7,423 nt of DNA from Gallionella sp. (GTDB taxonomy: Bacteria; Pseudomonadota; Gammaproteobacteria; Burkholderiales; Gallionellaceae), in NCBI GenBank assembly GCA_017880945.1, contig JADGRM010000109.1:1-7423 (forward strand). Direction: 5' to 3'. Position 1 is the first letter of the stretch, and each line of letters opens with the position of its first letter. Positions 6,409 through 7,423 of this stretch are shown here, in pieces. The notes beneath the pieces are model-generated. The model saw only the letters and a program-made list of their open reading frames with translations, made no database searches and was not told the DNA's origin. The position numbers and the translations under genes were made by a program.

Positions 6409-6980
6409 TATTTTTTCTCCTTTGCAACGCGGTCGAAAATGTTGTCGGCGCGAGTTTCGATGTAACGCTTCAGGTCGTCGTTCATGTCTTGTGTTTCGGC
6501 CAGCGTGTTTTTCACATGCTTCATGTCCAGTTCTGCGACGGAATAAATGATACTGGTTTTAGGGTCGCGCCAACTGCCGATAATTTTGGCACCGGCCAGA
6601 TTAACCTTGGTAATGGATTTGATCTGGCGCGAGACAGACTCTTCGGAAACATTGGTGCCATCGGCCTTGGCTGAAGACATGTAGTCGCTGGAAACCACGT
6701 CCATGTAAGACGACAAGACCTTTGCTACTTCTGCGCGCGCCCGGTCATCGGCGACGGATTTTTGCAGCGCCACATCTCCGGTCGGAGAGGATGAACCCAC
6801 GCCGTGGAACAGGCGACCGTCTTTGTCATTAAGTACGTTGGTGCCTTCGTTGACCCAATCTGGAGCGCCCTTGATACCGAGGTCACTTTCAACTTTGGTC
6901 GTGCTGGAACAGGCCGAGATGGCAAGCGCGAGCAGCGCCATGGATAACAGTTTTGTAATTAATAAGTGGGGTTTATTCAT
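6408..6980 (-). CDS. LPP20-family outer-membrane lipoprotein, first gene of the lipoprotein operon
   Basis: A 190-residue lipoprotein with signal peptide and lipobox ISAC (C24, +2 Ser). It has an LPP20-type domain at about 39-155: APDWVNEG, LFHGVGSSSPTGDVALQKSV, ADDRARAEVAKVLSSYM and a late AELDMKHVKNTL. It ends in a charged, probably helical tail (about 160-190) finishing in KEKK. LPP20-family members are known as surface or outer-membrane lipoproteins in several proteobacteria, and some serve flagella or the envelope. The role here is unknown. AAGGAG lies 6 nt before the ATG. It has a predicted promoter at 7059-7087 and shares one base with the LpoB-family gene behind it, so it is the leading gene of the unit. 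Confidence 0.9.
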   Translation of the reverse strand: MNKPHLLITKLLSMALLALAISACSSTTKVESDLGIKGAPDWVNEGTNVLNDKDGRLFHGVGSSSPTGDVALQKSVADDRARAEVAKVLSSYMDVVSSDYMSSAKADGTNVSEESVSRQIKSITKVNLAGAKIIGSWRDPKTSIIYSVAELDMKHVKNTLAETQDMNDDLKRYIETRADNIFDRVAKEKK

Positions 6981-7022
6981 GATTTTCTCCTTAAAGTGTT
7001 AGGGGAAACAGTTCGACAGTTA

Positions 7023-7056
7023 TTGCGTCGGGAAAATTCGGGGAAATGCGACGCAA
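7023..7056. promoter_or_regulatory. Dyad with tandem 10-mer at the lipoprotein operon start; possible operator or 5' UTR hairpin
   Basis: TTGCGTCG (7023-7030) and its exact inverse CGACGCAA (7049-7056) flank two tandem 10-mers, TCGGGAAAAT (7028-7037) and TCGGGGAAAT (7038-7047). The 10-bp period equals about one helical turn. The right arm ends 2 bp from the predicted -10 element, so the site would cover the transcription start. As RNA the arms could form an 8-bp stem with an 18-nt loop. No known regulator motif was recognised. Confidence 0.5.
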
Positions 7057-7058
7057 AT

Positions 7059-7087
7059 ATCATAAGTGAAATGGCAAGCTATCGCAA
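7059..7087 (-). promoter_or_regulatory. Candidate promoter of the lipoprotein operon
   Basis: TTGCGA (7082-7087) and TATGAT (7059-7064) are separated by 17 bp. The -10 matches at five of six positions and the -35 at four of six. The 5' UTR would be about 70 nt. The element lies downstream of the DUF3426 terminator, as expected for a new transcription unit. Confidence 0.55.
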
Positions 7088-7130
7088 TGCACAGGAAAAT
7101 GATCTGGTTTACCCGGATGCACACCCATTC

Positions 7131-7154
7131 AAAAGCATGCCGAATCGACATGCT
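7131..7154 (-). terminator. Intrinsic terminator after the DUF3426 gene
   Basis: On the minus strand AGCATGTC and GGCATGCT form an 8-bp stem with one U-G pair around a GATTC loop. The stem starts 2 nt after the DUF3426 stop codon and is followed by a short run of U (7131-7133). The stem is convincing, but the U-tract is short, so termination may be partial. Confidence 0.6.
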
Positions 7155-7156
7155 GC

Positions 7157-7423
7157 CTAGTTGCCCGGATAAAACAGCACCAGCCGGTAACCGGCCGGCT
7201 TGATGCCGGTGGTGGCCAGATGCAGCTTGATGTTGATTTCGTTGTTGGGCAGTAAACCGGTTGTTTCGTTTTTCTGCGGAGGAAAATACTCTGCGGGACG
7301 GAATACACGGCGCACCAGCGGTTGGTCCTGACTGTCGTTGAGCGTGAGTTCGAGATTGGGAAAGGCTTGTGCGTAGGATGCGCGGTTGCGCAGCAGGGCA
7401 TTCAGGGTGATCTGGTTTTCGTT
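7157..7423 (-). CDS. DUF3426 domain protein, C-terminal 88 residues (5' part beyond the right edge)
   Basis: The frame is open from the right edge to TAG at 7157-7159. It contains ITLNALLRNRASYAQAFPNL, ELTLNDSQDQPLVRRVF, RPAEYFPP, EINIKLHLATTGIKPAGYRL and a final VLFYPGN. This is the beta-sandwich-like C-terminal part of DUF3426, common in betaproteobacteria. In those proteins it usually follows an N-terminal MJ0042-type zinc ribbon and one membrane segment, both outside this window. The function of the family is not known. The gene is separated from the lipoprotein operon by a terminator and about 175 nt. Confidence 0.82.
   Translation of the reverse strand, partial: NENQITLNALLRNRASYAQAFPNLELTLNDSQDQPLVRRVFRPAEYFPPQKNETTGLLPNNEINIKLHLATTGIKPAGYRLVLFYPGN

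Noticed and set aside
7129..7401. Minus-strand open frame of 90 codons at the right end
   Set aside because: It is a shifted frame over the DUF3426 C-terminus. The frame ending at 7157 has family-like sequence, whereas this one has no recognisable character.

Overview
The window reads as chromosomal DNA of a betaproteobacterium with moderate GC, possibly of the Nitrosomonadales or Gallionellaceae type. This rests on the DUF3426 gene, the gcvT-gcvH-gcvP order behind a glycine riboswitch, and overall protein similarity. No 16S or other marker is present, so the placement is an inference. Every gene I can support lies on the minus strand. The long plus-strand reading frames are antisense shadows.

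Read in the direction of transcription (right to left), the window holds three blocks. (1) The last 88 residues of a DUF3426 protein (7157-7423), closed by a hairpin-plus-U terminator. (2) A compact four-gene operon of predicted outer-membrane lipoproteins (3372-6980): a short LPP20-family protein, an LpoB-family protein, a COG3014-like TPR protein, and a longer LPP20 protein whose C-terminal half resembles the LpoB fold. Its likely promoter is at 7059-7087, and a dyad containing a tandem 10-mer overlaps the expected start of transcription. (3) The glycine cleavage operon. It has its own promoter (3331-3359), a tandem glycine riboswitch with a leader-linker P0 helix, an intrinsic terminator 18 nt before the gcvT start codon, then gcvT, gcvH and the first half of a fused gcvP that runs off the left edge.

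GcvT, GcvH and GcvP are three of the four parts of the glycine cleavage system. GcvP decarboxylates glycine, GcvH carries the aminomethyl group on its lipoyl arm, and GcvT passes the one-carbon unit to tetrahydrofolate and releases ammonia. The riboswitch should tie this degradative pathway to glycine supply. The lipoprotein operon is the less understood part. All four products carry a lipobox and a +2 residue expected to send them to the outer membrane. The tight gene spacing suggests co-production, perhaps as a periplasmic, peptidoglycan-related complex.

No mobile element, CRISPR array, rRNA or tRNA was seen. Two non-coding signals go beyond the ordinary. One is a GGATTAAGGATTCG-type repeat with 20-bp inverted arms in the gcvH-gcvP gap, where gcvP has no visible Shine-Dalgarno sequence. 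The other is the dyad in front of the lipoprotein operon. No stretch longer than about 300 bases lacks a gene, apart from the roughly 290-base gap at 3084-3371, which is filled by the terminator, riboswitch and promoter.
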